NCBI GenBank assembly: GCA_026075535.2
Contig: AP026541.1
Coordinates: forward strand, 6,014,001-6,078,000
DNA from: Tricholoma matsutake
Lineage: Eukaryota > Basidiomycota > Agaricomycetes > Agaricales > Tricholomataceae
Reading direction: 5' to 3'
Length of the DNA: 64,000 nt
Under the pieces are notes generated by a model. The model ran no database searches. It was not told the DNA's origin and was given only the letters and a program-made list of their open reading frames with translations. Shown one piece after another: positions 20,669 through 32,511 of this stretch. Made by a program: the position numbers and the translations under genes. Each line of letters opens with the position of its first letter. Positions within the stretch are counted from its first letter, which is position 1.

Positions 20669-21121
20669 AGATGGCAGCGTCCCCGCCGCCCTGCGTCCAC
20701 CCATGCTACGATGTGCTGCAACCCAGCCCGCAATGCCTATGTCCTTCTCTGCCATTTGTTCATGCTCGCCATCTCCATAAAAAAATGTGGCCACCTCAGG
20801 CTCATTGTCAATCTGTGGTTCATCCCCAAGGTCCTCCCCGCTATCACCATCCCTTCCTGGCCATTCCACCTCTGCCCCATCCTGCTCTCCTGTGTACCCA
20901 TTACCCTCTCCTTCCAAGCCCATCTGGGGCAATTCTTCAGCCATCCAGTCATCCACCATCTGCTCTGCTTCTTTCAACGTGCTCCGCTCCATCTCTCGCA
21001 TCTGCTCCACCTGCTTCCTTTCTTCCTCCACCATTCGTAGCTCCTCCTTATCGGCCTTGGCTGCCCACTCTTTCTGCTTCACTGCTAGGTCCATTCCTTC
21101 CCTAGGAATAAACTCTCAGAG

Positions 21122-22985
21122 TTTTTTTTTTTTTTTTTTTTGGGTCAACAATTTATAACGCGGGGCTCGATCGCAGTCCGCAGAGCAGGATACAAACTTG
21201 GGTACTACTATAACTATGCTTCCCCTCACCCATATCCTACCCAGGTCCTCGTTTTAGCCACTTTAGGCGGGCAGTGCCACAGACGTTGGCCTCTCAGCCA
21301 GGAAAGGCAATAATCTGGAGGGGGAGACTCCCTCCCGAAGCTAGCCATTAGATCGTCAGCTGGTGCGAAGCGGTCCCCCAGCCACATATCCAACCGAAGT
21401 CAGATCAGGCGCAGCAGTGTCAATTCACCATAAATCCCCCCTTGCGGGAGGAATAACCGTCCGCATACTCCCAGCCAACGAGGATTGACCACCCCGGATG
21501 AACGAGGTGGACCATCACCATGTCATGCACGAGTAACAGTAATGTGGCAGCTGGTTGTTCACCTGGTTATTCACTGGAACCGCCGTAAGCAGGGGGCCAA
21601 AGCCCCCCTCGAGCAAATGCACTGCAAGCACATGCACTCGATAGCAATTTCCCCCCCGCAGCGGGGAGAACGTAAAGGGTAGCGACATTTGTCACCAACC
21701 CGACAGCAGCCAGCGGACTGGCGGTGATGGGTGTGGAGCAGGATGCCCCACACAAGTAGCAGCATGGCCATCTGTGATGATGATGGCACTGTACTGGGAA
21801 CGAGGGTTCCCCAGATTGGAGCTCTGCTAGAGCTGTTGGCATCGCCACACAGGAAGCTGGAACAGCTGCCAGAGGCATAGGATCATTGGAACGATCGTCT
21901 CTGGTTGTCCACTTGGGCATCAGGAGCAAGTTAGTACTGGTATATGATGCAAGTGATCGAAATACGCAGCGTGCAGTGTAAGCGAGGGCCTCCTGCCTAG
22001 CAAGAGAGTCCTCGTAGTCATCAGGGTCGGGGAGGTCCTCCCCAGCCCACAGATCTCAAACTGCCTAGGGCAGCTGCTACCTCCAGTTCGTTCTGTGAGA
22101 ACTGGGTGTCGTAGTATTGGGCATCATCACCAATGATGTCACCCGTAATCAAGGTGGGGTCGTGAAGGCCCCAGCATGTGGTTTGGTCTCTGTTCAGCCG
22201 TTTGGGCATTGAGAGTGAGTTAGCACAGGTAAATGACGATAACAGTCAAAGTACATAGCGTAAGGTTGATAACAGATGGCCTCTTATCTCAGTTCCAGGT
22301 CCACCCGATACAGCCTCCAAATGCTCCGAGGGGGTGAACAGGCCGCGCATCCTGTTGCCTGGTGGGAGAAGATTGAACCCGGGTCATAACACCCCAGAGG
22401 AGTGAGCACCGGAGGTGAGGAGTCGGTGGTGAAATGCGGCCACCAGAGCATTGACCTAGCTATCAGGGGGCACCGTCACCCGGCCCCCTTTTAGCGACGG
22501 TGTATTCCAACAGGTAGTCAGTGTAGCTTGTCCCTAGTAGTAGTGACTCACATAGCATGGAGGTTGGAAGCCCCAGAGACGACCAGCAGTCCAGTAACGA
22601 TGTCCCTCCCCCTGAGCCAGACCTCCCCCAACTAAACGAGTGCATCGACTTGGGTGAGCGTTGAAGCAGGCATCCCACACCCACTCTAAGCCCCCATAGG
22701 GACCTAGACTACTCTTTCATAGACACCACTCACCTAGCCAGGATCCTCGAAGCACAGGGGAACGAGACGAATAGCAGCCATTGTCAAAAACAATGACCGG
22801 AACATCCCTGGGGATCGGATGGATGGATCTCTTAGCAAATCAGGGCAGGCCTGGAGACACCGAGAGCGTTCGTGATGGTGAAATCCGATCGAAAATCGGA
22901 CAAAAATTGGAGTCTCGACGTTGCTACCAACATTGAGCAGGAGTGTTTACCACTGTTTATGGTGGTTGTAACAAGTCAAGGAGCG
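21122..22985 (-). mobile_element. SORE copy E (deletion subfamily)
   Basis: Complete minus-strand copy with A-tail (T-run from 21122) and 5' end at 22985. Target duplication ATAAACTCTCAGAG at 21108-21121 and 22989-23002, within the C-terminal part of G2 pol. Internal structure is as in copy A: shortened ORF with a repeated start region. Confidence 0.9.
21567..22209 (-). pseudogene. SORE ORF, rearranged (as in copy A)
   Basis: First start at 22209 (MPKRLNRDQTTCWGLHDP) runs about 60 codons before a frame break (GSLRSVGWGGPPRP); a second start region with MPKWTTRDDRSND begins near 21920 and leads into the end of the ORF (ALAELQSGEPSFPV). The central conserved block is missing. The same break points as in copies A and G show that they descend from one rearranged source copy that kept transposing. 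Confidence 0.65.
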
Positions 22986-25900
22986 ACGATAAACTCTCAG
23001 AGTCGTTGTGCGCTGAATTTCCCATTGAACAGTTTGCCATCCAGCATTTCGAGGGTATAGGAATTAGCGAGCTGCGACGTGACTCGTCGTGGTGGGGACC
23101 ACATGGGAGTGATCTTTCTCTCTGTGCTGACTGTGTGTGCTAGATCACTTCGGTAGACTTGTACAAGCTGGCCTTTCTTAAATGTGACCTGGCCTCCTCA
23201 AGAATTGATCACCTTCTTGTCGAATGCTGCCTTGCGGTGGACTGCATGTTGAACTGCTTGTGAGTACCCATCAAGCGGTTGTTGCACTGCATAAGCAAAG
23301 TGCATGTCAATGTCCTCAGGTGGTAAAAGAGAGGTACTCGCCTCTAGCAGGGTGTTGACTGTATTCACCACCAGGCCCAGTAAGAGCTCTTTCGGAGAGA
23401 ATTTGAGTGATGGCAGAATGCGCCAGTTTAGAATTCTGATAGCACGGTCAAAGTGGTCCATCCATGTCCATGGGAGGTCCTCCCAATTCGTGCTATTCCA
23501 CCCATCTTCACCCAGTTCAGGAGCACACAACCTGGCTAGGATGTATAAAAGTAATTTGTTAGTACCTTCCACTAGACCATTCACCCATGGGGAATACGCC
23601 GCTACGACATGAGTCTTTGTCCCCCATCCTGTGCAGAAGTTTTCCACTTCCTCGCATTTGAAGTGGGGTCCGCCATCTGTCATAAAAGTTTCCGATGGAG
23701 CAAAATTGTGGAATATATTGGCCAATGACTTCACCGTTGTGCTCCCGCTGCCTGCATTCTTGAACATGAAACCCCAAACATGCTGTGAGTAGGTATCAAG
23801 GTACAGTCCAACGTTGTGGAATCCACCTTTTCCTGGGGGCATTGATAGATAATCTCCTACGAGGAGTTCGAAGGGATGACATCTAGTAATTGGGTTAAGG
23901 AGTGAGTGCAGGTGTGGTCCACTGAAGTTCTTGCAATGTGCGCAGTCTAGGATTGCCAAGATGATGCAGGCGTCCAGTCCTGGGCAGTGAATATGGTCAA
24001 GTAGGGCAAGTTTGACACTGTCCCGGTGCCAGTGGCCTCCTCCTTCGTGTTCTTGTCTTGCAAACTCCACTGCTTCTGCCCTCGTTATGCACTCCCTTCG
24101 TGTTCGTGCCCTTATTCGTGTACCACCACCAATGAACCAGAGTCGTCCATCCTCTATTGCATATTGTGATGCTCGGTGACGTGCCCGTTTACGTTCCTGG
24201 AGTTTTGTTCCGTGGTCTAGTTCCAGTAGTGCGTTGATGATGTCTAAGAATAACGGCTCATCAGCAAACCGTTCCCAGAGCTTGGTCATCTCAGGAGAAA
24301 CTTCCACGTCGAATAAGTCTTGCACAACACCGATGGTCCCATCAATGTCTGGGCTGACTGTCCACTCACTCCCATCCCCAAACCCTTTTGGGGTTCCTTC
24401 GTACTGTCTGCTGACTCCATCTGCGATATTAGTGACACTGGGTATGTGGCAAACATTGACAATGTTATATGCTAGGACACCATCCTGCCAACGAGCATGT
24501 GTGGCATTCAGTTTGTCACTTAGGAGGACGTCACGCAGAGCCTGGCAATCGGTCTCGATCTCCACTGGCATGCCCCATAGGATGTCTGCAAATTGATCAA
24601 AGCAGAACTTCAGCGACGCAAATTCTAGGAGGAATGGCTTATACTTCTCTTCTGTGACAGATGTCCGTTTCGACGCAAAACCCAGTGGGTGTAGGCATGT
24701 GATCTTCTTACCTCCTGCCAATGTCGTGGTGGATCGTTGTGACAGTACACCCGTGAATGCATCCTTCGAGCCATCAGTGGTCAGGATGAATGGTGTTCCA
24801 TCAAAACGGGGCGGTCTGAGGATGGGTTCCGAGATGAGCAGATGTTTCAGCTGCATGAATGTCATGGAGTGCTCCATAGTCCAGAGGTCCTTCAACTTGT
24901 AAGCCTTCATTATGCTCTGATACCGCTGTTTTCCAACCCCTTTTGGCATGTCGACACCTTGCAGAAGATCACGGAGCGGCTTCTCCACCTTTGCGTAGCC
25001 TTTCACCAAGTCCCGAAAGTGTCCAGTCAAGCCTAGGAACCCTTCCAGATGTGATGCATCCTCGGGTTGGGGCCAACTGATGATAGCTGTGAGTTTTGCA
25101 GGGTCCGGGGTGACCCCATTGGGTCTGACTGTTGCTCCCGCAAACACCGCCTCTGTCATGAACAGCTTCAGCTTGCTCAGTGCCAAAGAGAGCTTCTCAT
25201 GACGTGTTCTCTCCAGTATGATCCCGCAGATTCGACAGGCCTTTTTTGAATGTGTCGGATGCTGAGCCACCATCATCCACAAACAGCTCAATCAATTCTT
25301 CTGCTATAAGATCATGTAGTCTCTGCGCTGTCAGATCCCCAAACTCGGATGGACCTCCCATGACACCAAATGGCATTCGGAGGTATTTTAAATATCCACG
25401 GCCTTCAACATAGAATACGATATACGGTTGGGAATCTGGGTGGATTGGAATGGCATAGAATCCGGCTGCAAAATCAAAAATGTGAATGTAATGATGTCCT
25501 GACAAACAGAGTTGCTTAGCTCATATGTCCCCTTGTGGCATGGGGGCAATCTGCATGACTTTATTGAGGTTGCTGAAGTCCTGGCATATACACCACTTCT
25601 GGGTTGTCGCCTCGCTGGAAGATGTTCCCCGTGGTTCTGGCCTTGGTGGCATGTCAAATGTGCTAGGTAGGCCATGGCTTATGCACTCGTCATTGATGTG
25701 GTGCTTGAGCTCATCTAAGGTTAAGCCGTTTCCTTCATGCACATTTTGAGTGAGAACCGTGGGTGCAACATTGCAGACATCTCGGGGGTGTATTGGCGCT
25801 ACAATCCCAGCAGTTAGCATTTCGTCTACCTTGCTGTTCAGGTACTTCCTTTGGGGTGGTGTCATAGACCGCTGGCCAATCTTCATGCGGAATGTTGCAC

Positions 25901-27229
25901 CTTCCGGAACTTTCAGCTGGTGAGAGACGCCTGGAATGGCGTTGACCTTGCTCATCGCTAATGCAAAGCAGTCAGCAAACTCTTCAACCACTGACCTGAC
26001 CATATTCTGCTGCTCATTTGTGAGGTCGTCCCCTAGTGTAATTTCCTCCAGGATCCTCGCTACACGTTCCTTCTTGAATGGTTCCATGTGTCTTGTAAAG
26101 ATGTTGCCTACTTCGGTACCTACAGAACTGATATGCATTAGGTTCTCGCTTTCCAACGTGTAAAAGTTGGCCTCATCGCCACTGTAGGACAAGCGGTCAG
26201 CCATGGCATCAATGAGAGTTTCATTCAGCAGAGTATCGTTCGCTTCTTGCTCTTCCATATCTTCCGTATCTTCAACAGTCTGGCTTGGGGAGGTCACTTG
26301 TGCCATTAGCATGTCAGTTTGGCATGGTGGCTCATCAATGCTAGTAGGAAGAAATACTTCCCTCCCGGGGGTGTCGTTTTCACCCCCCATTTCTTCCTTA
26401 TTCATTTCCATGTTCTCAGCATCCACCATTCTCCCGTTTGTGATGCTGATTCTTTGCATTTGCTCTTCCCCTGCCACCAATGGCAGAGTGTTGGGTTCTG
26501 TTACATGCTCGTGCTTGTCAATCTGTTCAATGGTGACACTAGGTTGGGAACCGAAGACTTGCCTCGAAGGGGGATTCTGGCCAGAAGTGCCCCCTTTCCT
26601 TGTCCCCCACTGTTTCACATCCAGTGTGAGGCTTACGCCCAAGCTGGTGGCGCGCTCTGCAGCTTCCTCATCGATCTGGTTGGTTAAGGTGATCGTGCCT
26701 GTCTTCGAGTGAATCTCAACGGTGTCCGCCTCAAAATTGTGAGTCGCACAGGCTGCCTGCATGAGTGGTTTGCCAAACAAGAATGCCCATCTGCCATTGC
26801 TGTTGAAGACCTCAAATTCCCCTTGAAATTCGGCTCCTCTTAGCCTCATCGTTCCTCGCCACACTGCCTCTGAGGGAATGATAACTCCATTGGCCATTCG
26901 TAGTCATTGTCTCGATGGTTTCCAACCAGTCAGTCTGTATTTGATTGCCCGAAACACTGTTGAGCACATTGCACCGACCATGGCACCGCCATCAAACAGG
27001 GCACTGACCTGGACAATTTCCCCTTGTGGTCCTTTCAGTTGTAATTGCTGCTTAAATGGGACCTCATCCTTCCCTGGTGTCCATTGCTCAGTTACCGATA
27101 CGTGTCCCACAGAGTACAGGTCAGTTGGGCTTGTGTTATGCTCATTAATAGATACATTGGGGTCAGCCACTGCAACGTTCGTACATTCCACCTCTTCTAT
27201 TCATGCACTTGGGGCCGTCTGCTGTGCAT

Positions 27230-28489
27230 CTAGGCAGACGGCCCTTCCCTGTTTCCCTGCTGCACATTGTCCTCAAATCCCGCTGTATGCATCCACCTGA
27301 AGTTGTCCTGGTTAGCTCTGATGAAGTTGACAGGAGTTGGTGCCGGTCTACCATGCCCGAGGATGGTGCCACAGATGCTCCTCCACTGCCTCTCCCTAAA
27401 TGGTACCTGCTCGCTGGAACAGTTAGCGTGTGAGTGACCTGACCTCCCACAGACGTAGCATTCTCTTGAGCCAGGTGGCACTCCCCCAGGTAGCAGTGGA
27501 AAGCCTGTGGCCTCAGTAACCTTCTGGCTGGCCCCAAAGGTGGCAACCCATGCTCGGCATTGGTCACGATAGCTGTCCATCCCTGCCGGCGTACTCAGCT
27601 GGATGGGAAATGCGGCGATGCATGTGCATATGGCCACCTTTTGCGCTTCTGTGGCAGAGACACGAGGAGCGTGGTTGGCAATGGGAAAGAGGTTCCCCCG
27701 GCCTCCACCCACGATGGTGAATGGGTCAGTGGCAGTGTTCATTGGGCGTGGATTGTTCAGGTTGGTTCCGGCCATGATGGTTGTTTTGCTCATCTGGTGT
27801 CTGATTCCCGCAGTGGGCGATGTTGGGAGGGTGCTGTGGTTCCGAAGAGCTTCAAGGTTCACAAACTGCGCATTGTTAGCCTCATCTCGCTCCTGCTCCT
27901 TTTTCTCCTTCACCTCCTCCTTTTTTACCCAGTCCCTCAGAAGATCGATGTCAATAGCCTTCATTGCAGTGCAAAATGCCTCCCATGTTCCGATGCTGCC
28001 ACTAATTTTCTCTGTGAATATCTCTGGCAAGTTGTCGCATACCCCGGTGAGTGAGCTCCTGGTCGTTTCAATACCTGCATGCTTGGCTAAGTTCAACGCC
28101 TTCTCCGCGAAGACAATGTGGCTCCATGCATCCTGCCCTCCATAGGTTACCATGGTTGCCAGGGTTTTCTTGTCAAGCCTCAACTCCAACAGCTCCCTCT
28201 CCAGATCTACCGCAGATTTCTTGGCCTTCTGCACACCAGGGAATCATGTTTTGAACACCACCTCGAAATTCTCCCAGGTGGGCTTGGTAGGTTGAGTGGT
28301 TTGGCTATCGTACCATTCTTCTGCTCGGGAATCCGTTTTTAGATAATCTCTGAGAGCTTTGATGAGGTTCATGTCCAAGGTAACGCGTGATTCGCGCATG
28401 GCACAGTTGAACTTCTTGAGGAAGTCCACGGGTTGCTGCTGGTCGGTTCCATCACCGCTAAAGAAGTCGATCATTGTGCTGGATGCCAT
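27230..28489 (-). pseudogene. G2 gag with CCHC zinc knuckle
   Basis: ATG at 28489 (MASSTMIDFFSGDGTDQQQP) opens a capsid-like region: FLKKFNCAMRESRVTLD, SRAEEWYDSQTTQPTK, WENFEVVFKT, which resembles retrotransposon gag. One TGA at 28244-28246 interrupts the frame (KT*FPGVQKAKK). The frame then continues to 27230 and holds a retroviral zinc knuckle CYVCGRSGHSHANC (C-x2-C-x4-H-x4-C) near 27440. Gag forms the particle and packages the RNA. Apart from one stop, the protein is well preserved at about 420 codons. Confidence 0.85.
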
Positions 28490-28920
28490 AGCTGGGGGTG
28501 ATGGGGATCGTGGGGGTGGTGTGCTCGCTGATAAGGGTGCTGGTGGTGGTGGTGGGGGTTGTGCAGATAGGTCGAGTGTGCTGGCTGTTGGGGATGCTGT
28601 GATGCTAGGTAGGGTCCACTCTGTAGTGCTGGCTAGGGTTGCAGTATCGTCGAACTTGGATGATGGAAAATTCGAAATCTCGCTGGCATTATCTGATGAG
28701 ATTTGTGACGTGGCAACTGTAGCAGTTGCTCCAGCAGGTGCGAAATGGCTGTTCTGTCTCAGTTGTGTTTGCCAACGAGCCAGGACTAATACTGATTATC
28801 GGCAGATCAATGGTTCTGCATTTAAACAGTGCAGAGTTATGGGGTAGCAGTCGGATGTCAGTTTATGGTTGCGGTTTCAGTTTACGGTTTAGCAGATAAG
28901 CAATAGTGGATTGTGTTAAA

Positions 28921-28944
28921 GTGCGAATCCCAGTCTCATCACCA
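28921..28944 (-). promoter_or_regulatory. G2 primer binding site
   Basis: Three bases inside the 5' LTR the minus strand reads TGGTGATGAGACTGGGATTC. Its complement, GAATCCCAGTCTCATCACCA, looks like the T-arm and acceptor end of a tRNA with CCA added. I cannot name the tRNA from memory. Confidence 0.75.
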
Positions 28945-28947
28945 AGA

Positions 28948-29082
28948 TGGAGACGGCTGAGGTGTTCTCCCTGAAAGGCACATTGTGGTTTCGTCCCGAC
29001 GAGCTAGCTACATGTGACTGTCTACGCGTCGACCTACTGATGTCACGTGATCATGTGGAGGCGTGCCGAAGGCACGTCTCCA
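28948..29082 (-). repeat. G2 5' LTR (135 bp)
   Basis: TGGAGACG...CGTCTCCA ends, equal in length to the 3' LTR, differing at about 15 positions, most of them transitions, apart from the inverted loop at 29066-29074 and changes near 29030. Confidence 0.85.
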
Positions 29083-30239
29083 CTGCCAATGAGGCAATCG
29101 ATGATGTTTGCAATGAGTCAGAGGAGGGTTGCGAGATGTTCCGAAAGTTTGTGGTCAAACCTCTGAGAAGATTACTAGTTAACACTAGTCATGAAGGTAG
29201 TGTTATGCAAGATGAAGGCATTTGTTGTGGTCCAATCGAGTATCAATCGATGAGATCAATGGCAAACAACGAGATCAATGGCGAATGAGTTTTATCATCA
29301 ATGGTCGATATGTGAATTATGGGGACCTTTCGATAGGTCGATGGTATACAAAGGGTGCGGCAAACTGCTATGAAGTGTTGGAAGGGTTGCTAGAACTAAT
29401 GACGAGAGGATCGAGGGAGGATCAAGGATGCGATAATTGCAGAGGTTGCTCGTCGATTGAGAAAACCCACAAAGACTTAGATTGTTTTAGAAAGCTGATC
29501 GGATGCTTAGAAATGTATACGAGACGATATGTGAAGACGATTTCTTCTTATTTCCAAGTAGATACTACAGAGTTTTATATGTTTTAAAGAAACTTCCTAA
29601 AATGGAATGAGAAACATGTGTAGAACATGAGGCAAAAGATATGAGTTAAGGCACAAGGCCATAAAGGAGACTGGAATCCAAACAAGAAAGATATATATAT
29701 CATATGATGAAAGAGTAATAAAAGGAAAGAACTAAAAGAGACTGTCCTTTGTGTATAAACTGCGCTAAGTCTCGCAATAATGCGTCCAGCGGGTTCCATG
29801 CATGATAGGGACTTGGAACGAGGCTGACCTATGATCAGCAGGTTTGAGCACAAGTTGGAATACGTCCTAGTGCATGGTCTTCCACCATTTAGATAACGAA
29901 GGCGGCACCCGATGTCGCTCATAGTTTCTCGATATCGATCGATGACACTCGACGATGGTTGACGATGCTCGATTGCAGGTGTGGCTTGTTCAAAGTTGGT
30001 CGGGGATGTTCAGTGGTCGTGTAGGGGAATCTTAGGGACTTTTGGGGTAGTCCTAAGGTTGTGCGATGTGGTCTTTTGATACTATCGATGTCGCTGGTGA
30101 TGTTTCGATGCAGTCGATATGATATCGCGATCGATAGAGTGTGTCGCGCTGCGTCTGGGATGTTGTAGGAGTTAGCTGATGTGATTAGAATGATGCTAAA
30201 GTGTTGAATCGGTCCTTGAGCTGAGAAGATGACCTATCA

Positions 30240-32368
30240 CCGCGGAACAGGAAACAAACTTGGGTACTACTCTAACTATGCGTTCCCCTCACCCATCTCC
30301 CACCCAGGTCCTCATTTTAGCCACTTTAGGTGAGTGGGCCACTGACATTGTCCTCTCAGACAGAAAAGGCAATAAACTAGAGGGGGAGCCCCCCCCCCCC
30401 AGACGCTAGCCATTAGATCGCCTGCTGGAGCAGAACGGTCCCCCAGCCACATATCTGACTGAAGTCGAATCAGGTGCAGCAGTGTTAATTCACCGTAAAT
30501 CCCCCCTTGCAGGAGGAATAACCATCTGCGTATTTCCAGCCAACAAAGGTTGACCACCCCAGATGAATGAGGTGGACCATCACTGTGTTGTGCACGAGTG
30601 ACAGTAATGTGGCAGCTGGTTGTTCACCTGGTTATTCACCGGAACCACCATAGGCAGGGGGCCAAGGCCCTCCTTGAGCATATGCTAGTAGGTGCATGCA
30701 CTCGATGACATCATCATCCCCCTCGCAGCGGGGGGAAGGTATAGGGTAGCAACACAATGCCGCCATCCTGACAGCGGCCACCAATCGCTTGGTGGGTGTG
30801 AGTGTGGGGGGTTTTAGGCCCCTGTTTTAATTGCGGTGCTGCTGTCCACAAGGACCTCGAGGACGCCGTACTGGGGATGAGGGTTCCCCAGCTTGAGGCT
30901 CTGATTGAGCTGCTTGCATCGCCGCGTAGGAAGCTCAAAAGGCTTCCAGTGACATGAGGTCAAGAGGTGCTGCGGCAGCCAACATTTGTGCTGACATGGA
31001 CTCTGAAAATCGCCAGGTGGCTGTGAATAACTCCCATGCCAACTGACACCATGCATTCCTCTCTGTAGGAGGAATGGCAGATATACAGATGGTGCCAACA
31101 AACAGTGTCATAGCATCCAGTAAGTGTAGGAGGCCATGAGAGGTGGCATTAATTTCTGCCCTCTCATCCCTTGACAATGGAGGCTTGTCCTCCACCAGTT
31201 TGGGGATGGCAGACAAACCCAGTGATATGGGGAGGGGCGGCACGGATTGCTCCTGCTGCCCCTCTGGATAGAGGAGCGTTGTTGGCCTCGAGCTCAAGCT
31301 CGAGAGCCAGATCATGCGTATCAGTGATCACTTGTTGTGACCACCAAACACAGTTTATGGTCTCTCGCGAGGCTAGCTCAGCGAGACCTGGGATGTATTC
31401 AACATCTCCACTGGTAGCAGAGCCGTCATCATCACCTGACAGGTCAGAGGAGTCATCCTCCGTCCATAAATTGTGGAACTGGTTAGCCACATCAGAGTCC
31501 AATCCACTCAGGGAGACATGTCCAAACTCTGGGAGGTAGTCATCGTCAAAGTCTGCGACGTCAAAATTTGGGTGTAGGAGGGGGTCACCATGCGTCGGCC
31601 AGTGTTGAGCTTGCCGTCTACAGTTTGTGGCGGGCATTGAGGATGATTTAGCACAAGTAGATGACGGTAAAAGTCAGGATATGTAGCGTGAGATCAATAA
31701 CAGCTGGCCCCTTATCAATGTTCCGGGTCCACCCGATACAGCCTCCAAATGCTCCGAGGGGGCAGGCAGGCCGCACATCCTGCTGCCTGGTGGGAGAAGA
31801 TTGAACCCGGGTCACAACACCCCAGGGGGGTGAGCACTGGAGGTAGAGAGTTGGTGGTGAAAAGCGGCCACCAGAGCATTGACCTAGCCATCAGGGGGCA
31901 CCATCACCCAGCCCCTTTTAACAATGGTGTATTCCAAGTAGATAGTCAGTGTAGCATGTTTCTAGTAGTAGAAACTCACAGAGCAAGGAGGTTGGTGGCA
32001 TCCAAGCTGACCAACAGTCCAGTAGAAACATCCCTCCCCCTAAGCCAGACCTCCCCCAGCTAAACAAGCACGTCTACTTGGGTGAGCATTGAAGCAGGCA
32101 TCCCACACCCACTCTAAGCCCCCATAGGGGCCCAGACTACTCTTTCATAGACACCACTCATCTAGCCAGGATCTTCGAAGCCAAGGGGAACGAGACAGAT
32201 AGCAGCCATTGTCAAAAACAATGACTGGGGCATCCCCCGGGATCGGATGGACAGATCTCTTAGCAAATCAAGCCAGGCCTGGAGATGCCAAGAGCATTTG
32301 TGATGGTGCAATCCAATTGATGATCAGATGTAAATTGAAGTGTCGACATTGCGAGCAACATTGAGCAG
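30240..32368 (-). mobile_element. SORE copy F, main part (type II), 5' truncated
   Basis: Continues the tip at 20434-20483 after the nested R/G2/E block. 3' UTR, ORF remnant and most of the 5' UTR are present. The 5' end lacks about 46 bases and passes at about 32368 directly into LINE f ORF1 sequence. Confidence 0.8.
30935..31637 (-). pseudogene. SORE type II ORF, frameshifted
   Basis: ATG 31637 gives MPATNCRRQAQHWPTHGDPL, then DVADFDDDYLPEFGHVSLSG, VANQFHNLWTEDDSSDLSGD and LALELELEANN, matching copy B. A deletion at about 31275 shifts the frame. The second half resumes from about 31270 (LLYPEGQQEQSVPPLP, KLVEDKPPLSRDERAE, LFVGTICISAIPPTERNAWC, ELFTATWRFSESM) and breaks before the Arg-rich tail. 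Together with copy B it defines the type II N-terminus, with a different first half and the common second half. Confidence 0.65.
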
Positions 32369-32511
32369 TGCTGGATGTCAGCTAGCTTGTTGGTTGATAG
32401 CTCAGGGAAGGCTTTGGCAAGTCGCACAATGCTGTCCATGGATGTATTAGGGGCTCGCCCCCCAGGGAAGCAACCCACCTGAGCAAAGGTCCCCCTGCCC
32501 AAAGGCTTTTG
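32369..32511 (-). mobile_element. LINE f, ORF1 piece (continues at 40788)
   Basis: Matches about 38270-38412 of LINE g (ORF1 middle). Ends with CCTGCCCAAAGGCTT (32494-32508), which reappears with one change at 40792-40806 on the far side of SORE G: a 15 bp target duplication. Confidence 0.75.

Larger units (their letters stand above)
20666..27191 (-). pseudogene. G2 pol polyprotein: protease, RT, RNase H, integrase, C-terminal coiled region
   Basis: Reading down the minus strand: protease-like ALFDGGAMVGAMC (Asp-Gly-Gly instead of Asp-Ser/Thr-Gly) near 26980; RT with FRMKIGQRSMTPPQRKYL, CQDFSNLNKV, FDFAAGFYAIPI and ELFVDDGG near 25270; RNase H with TDGSKDAFTGVLS; integrase with HEGGGHWHRDSV...CAHC, then VGDYLSMP, FMTDGGPHF and NGLVEGTNK as the DDE set near 23900-23550. 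The frame is broken by TGA at 26904, stops near 25521, a frameshift near 25220 and TGA near 23198, and is split by SORE E. The last part (20666-21094) is rich in Glu, Lys and Met, probably a coiled coil. Not functional. Confidence 0.85.
20520..29082 (-). mobile_element. G2: complete Ty3/gypsy-type LTR retrotransposon, minus strand
   Basis: 8.56 kb including SORE E. Target duplication CTGC at 20516-20519 and 29083-29086, inside repeat R; R copy 3 shows the empty site. Has two 135 bp LTRs, a primer binding site next to the 5' LTR, a polypurine tract next to the 3' LTR, gag with a zinc knuckle, and pol ordered protease, RT, RNase H, integrase. LTRs differ at about 15 of 135 sites, so the insertion is old. 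Confidence 0.9.
20484..30239 (+). repeat. Repeat R copy 2 (1.19 kb, LTR-like), split by G2
   Basis: Left piece 20484-20519 begins TGATGATGCTCAACC; right piece 29087-30239 ends ACCTATCA. Without G2 it is about 1189 bp, matching copy 3. TG...CA ends, a 4 bp CCGC duplication and a TATA-like TGTATAAAC near 29750 suggest a solo LTR. The only long frame (29222-29587) has no recognisable motif and is broken in the other copies. Confidence 0.7.

Noticed and set aside
26203..26712. Long plus-strand frames opposite G2 pol (26203-26712, 27560-28145 and similar)
   Set aside because: They are antisense to well-supported gag/pol frames and have no motif of their own.
29222..29587. A 121-codon ORF in repeat R as a gene
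   Set aside because: No motif, not open in copies 1 and 3, and composition follows the repeat.
20484..30239. Treating repeat R as the 1.2 kb LTR of gypsy G2
   Set aside because: G2 has its own 135 bp LTR pair with primer binding site, polypurine tract and a CTGC duplication inside R, and R copy 3 lacks G2.
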